Below are positions 34,565-37,500 of a DNA stretch of 37,500 nucleotides, piece after piece; position 1 is the first letter of the stretch, and each line of letters starts with the position of its first letter. The notes under the pieces are model-generated. The model saw nothing but the letters and a program-made list of their open reading frames with translations. It did not search any database and had not been told where the DNA came from. A program made the position numbers and the translations under genes. Source of the DNA: Chrysomallon squamiferum (Eukaryota > Mollusca > Gastropoda > Neomphalida > Peltospiridae); contig CM022672.1 in the NCBI GenBank assembly GCA_012295275.1, positions 2,696,443 to 2,733,942 on the forward strand, read 5' to 3'.

Positions 34565-34656
<92 letters not shown>

Positions 34657-34871
34657 ATGTATGTATGTGTATATGTGTGTGTGTGTATATGAGACAAAAT
34701 GTTAAGCAGTGTAAACGTTAATCAAAGCTATCATCAAATTACAGGTATTTGAAAATGATGCTTTTCTTCTGATTTTTATATCATCATCATCATCGTCATT
34801 ATTACTATTATTATTGTTGTTGTTGTTGTTGTTGTTGTTATCATTATTATTAGTTGTTGTTGTTGTTGTTG

Positions 34872-34903
<32 letters not shown>

Positions 34904-34905
34904 TA
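34335..34905. repeat. GAT, CT, ATC, TTG and TTA tracts
   Basis: Interrupted GAT/GAC units at 34335-34400, a CT tract of ~85 bp at 34568-34652, ATC at about 34782-34798, TTG at about 34813-34840 and 34853-34876, and TTA at 34876-34902. Confidence 0.5.
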
Positions 34906-34960
34906 AAGGCAACCGATATTTATTCTCTTTTAACTATACAGATACATGTTATTTTTAAAT

Positions 34961-35040
34961 TCTTCTTCTTCTTTTTTCTTTTTTTTTCTTCTAATTATAA
35001 CCATAATCATTTTCTTCTTCTTCTTTTTCTTATATGCAGC
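34961..35040. repeat. imperfect (TTC)n
   Basis: Pyrimidine-rich TTC units with interruptions. Confidence 0.5.
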
Positions 35041-35195
35041 AGATGTCTGTTTCTTTCTAATTATACTTATTCCATCTCGACAATTACTTATTCAAAAATG
35101 GAGTTTTAAAATTTCTTGTTCCCTCCCTCTTTTTGATTTTCTACTACAATATATAATATAGCACTTAGTTTTATAGCGACATACAAACAAACATA

Positions 35196-35214
35196 CATAT
35201 ATATATATTTATAT

Positions 35215-35294
<80 letters not shown>
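35196..35294. repeat. (AT)n with (AC)n tail
   Basis: AT units interrupted near 35210-35222, pure from about 35223 to 35285, then AC units to 35294. Confidence 0.5.
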
Positions 35295-35295
<1 letters not shown>

Positions 35296-35339
35296 TTAAT
35301 GTTATTCTGATTAAAGTTTTCCAGGCCGCACCAGATGTC

Positions 35340-35753
35340 TTATTTCTAAACAAAGGTCATCAAGAAGAAGCTTATTCAACAACGACGTCGTTATTACATC
35401 GAATGAGTAAAAGCAAAGAAATGTTTTACTTACGAAGCATTTAATACGTATTTCCATCAGCTGTTATAAGGCGTTGTTTTTTGAAGTATTTAAATATAGA
35501 TTTATGTTAACGGCGGCGTAACAGTCTATAATTACGCGACTATTTACTTTACTGGCAGCGAGTATTTTCAGGTCTTGCAATCGTCTTACTTTATTTCTAA
35601 TTAACGGTGAGAGAAAAGGCAAACACAATTAATCTGTTTGCATTCATTCACCTGTAATGTTTTTTCTATTAAAATACTCGAAAATAGGTCTAAATACGAA
35701 GTTATTACCTTCATTTTGTTTAATGATACAAAATAATTTATTTCTAACAGTAA

Positions 35754-35756
<3 letters not shown>
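35340..35756. other. CpG-containing complex block
   Basis: Non-repetitive sequence including the 12-bp palindrome AACGACGTCGTT (35381-35392) and GGCGGCGTAACAG near 35512. No exon was recognised. Confidence 0.5.

Positions 35757-35791
<35 letters not shown>
35757..35791. repeat. (TTA)n microsatellite
   Basis: About 11 TTA units. Confidence 0.5.
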
Positions 35792-36113
35792 CATTATCTG
35801 ACAAGATAATATTTGTTAAACATTAATCGCTCACTCACAACGGAATAACATTAACACAGACAATGAAAATATATGAATATGGTCATAAAACTCTTATAAA
35901 CAAAAAATCAATATTTATAACAGATTTTTATTTCGTTTTATAAAATTGACACCATTTTCGTATCAATTATATTTTATTTACCAAAATGTGAGGAAATGTA
36001 CTCAGATAAAATTGAACACAATTTTTGAATATACAGTTATAATACGCATGCATACTCCACAAACACACTAACACAAGCATAACCTTACATATATTTAGCA
36101 GATTTTGTCATGC
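35792..36113. other. A+T-rich non-coding DNA
   Basis: Nothing recognisable apart from CA-rich text near 36040-36080. Confidence 0.5.
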
Positions 36114-36262
36114 AGGGTGATTAAACCACATGACTGAGACATGACAGATCGGAGGATCAACTCTTCACGATTCATCGCTCTAATGGCTGTTCAGTTCAGT
36201 CTGTTCAGCTGAGTATCCTACGTTTTGGGGGAAGGCGCATATCTCAGATCATTTCTTGCTTT
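36114..36262 (-). mobile_element. dispersed repeat copy, minus orientation, diverged
   Basis: GGTGATTAAACC..ACATGAC..GATCGGAGGATCAACTC, then TTTTGGGGGAAGGCGCATAT and ATTTCTTGCT. This follows the reversed tail-to-core order of the family. Divergence is high and the boundaries are approximate. Confidence 0.5.
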
Positions 36263-36270
36263 TCCAAAAA

Positions 36271-36403
36271 TATATATAAAATGGCGGCAGGAAGCTGTCT
36301 TTCTAATATACACATACGTCTGGCACGAAGTGAAATGACTAAAGATATAGATGTAATTAATTTCTCAGACATTAAGCGAACATCTTCGCACTTCTTCGCA
36401 TAG
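36271..36403 (+). other. TATA-like + YY1-like start with 40-codon ORF
   Basis: TATATATAAA (36271-36280) is followed at once by ATGGCGGC, so AAAATGGCGGC (36278-36288) fits the YY1 initiator-type motif. ATG 36281 opens 40 codons (MAAGSCLSNIHIRLARSEMT onward) to TAG at 36401-36403. I do not recognise the peptide. It could be a chance frame or the start of a spliced exon. Confidence 0.5.
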
Positions 36404-36811
36404 TTAATCACAGGTTGCAGGGAGCTAACTCTTTGTTTTCTATCGCGAATAAAATTTCGAAGCGCGTACTGACGCCTGTATCAGATGACAGATTTAACGC
36501 CCCTGTTTTGACTCTTCACTTGCTATTAATTAACTCCCTAATGCAAGCAGCATATGGGTGCGTGGTTTGCATAACTTCTCCTAGCGTCATAGACGAATAT
36601 AAACAAAATAATTAATTGAACTGACATTTTCCTTCCTGTATGAAGATATAAGTCAGCAGTAAATAAGATAATTTATACAGCAGACTTTGCCACGGTATAG
36701 ATTTAGTTTAGTGTTAACATATAAATCTTCATTATAGTTCTTTGACTTTTTGATTCTTTCATCCACTTTTTATTTTAATATTAATTTATTTATATTTTAT
36801 GAGGACTAAAC
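36404..36811. other. CpG-containing complex non-coding block
   Basis: 36,410-36,610 is complex, with ATGCAA (36541-36546) and TTTGCAT (36566-36572) in opposite orientation, a POU/C-EBP-like arrangement. The 66-codon frame 36415-36615 is uncharacterised. Confidence 0.5.
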
Positions 36812-37233
<422 letters not shown>

Positions 37234-37500
37234 TCTTTTTCTTTCTACGGTTTAATCATTTGGTTCTTGTCGCGCAAAGCGAAAAATTCCTCAGACGATT
37301 AACCGTAACGCACTGGCCATCAAAACACTACTGGGGGTCCAGATTTCAGCCAAGTGCTGGGAATCTGCTAATTGCTCGTTCTGGATCGTGCGACAGCAAT
37401 TATCCCGGAATAACATTTTAATGGTATCTGTCACGCACTTGGTAAAAGATAAATCGACATAAGAAAGACTGCCCTTTGGTCAGACTTTATTTTTAAAGAA
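37234..37500. other. complex non-coding end of window
   Basis: Sequence of high complexity with CpGs, resembling conserved non-coding DNA or part of an exon that continues beyond the window. No frame or splice pair supports a call. Confidence 0.5.

Overview
This is a eukaryotic, strongly A+T-rich, microsatellite-saturated window. It looks like a lophotrochozoan genome, most likely a mollusc (a gastropod is plausible, a cephalopod possible). The basis is (i) one clear spliced gene with small exons and GT-AG introns, (ii) several decayed copies of a dispersed repeat that I recognise from many molluscan genomes (core GCAGCAAGGGAT ... ATATGCACC ... GGCTGGAAC), and (iii) long dinucleotide, AAT, AAAT and GA/CT tracts. 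There are no operons, ribosome binding sites, CRISPR arrays or other prokaryotic features.

The only gene I can support is on the minus strand at 31222 to 24813. It has ten coding exons, every junction keeps the reading frame, and it encodes a 264-residue protein. Its layout is an N-terminal DEK_C domain, an acidic Ser/Glu-rich linker, Lys-rich basic stretches and a C-terminal SWIB/MDM2 domain. This is the Uaf30/Spp27-like ('upstream activation factor subunit') family, probably a nuclear chromatin or transcription protein. Its introns hold notable structure: a decayed partial copy of exon 7 in intron 6, a degenerate ~100-bp tandem repeat in intron 4, a nested inverted repeat in intron 4, and a CpG-richer patch with E-box and forkhead-type sites in intron 2.

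Layout. 1-480: CpG-richer non-coding block. 600-8,900: intergenic, with fairly complex, microsatellite-poor stretches (about 1,970-2,400 and 2,880-3,960) that resemble conserved non-coding DNA, plus old SINE-like fragments at 4.1-6.0 kb. 8,750-16,350: very A+T-rich DNA with many simple repeats and two more dispersed-repeat copies. 16,410-16,970: CpG-richer island-like block, possibly a promoter or first exon. 17,000-24,500: intergenic, microsatellites and two repeat copies. 24,575-24,660: a Tigger/pogo-like terminal repeat next to the gene's 3' end. 24,813-31,222: the DEK_C-SWIB gene. 31,600-37,240: very dense simple repeats, including a 144-bp CT tract, a 106-bp GT tract and an ~85-bp CT tract, interrupted by CpG-richer blocks at 33,780-34,340, 35,340-35,700 and 36,110-36,620. 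37,240-37,500: complex non-coding sequence.

I found no previously undescribed gene system. The best leads are the pseudo-exon duplication, the intron-4 repeat and inverted repeat, the old repeat family, and several blocks that look regulatory.
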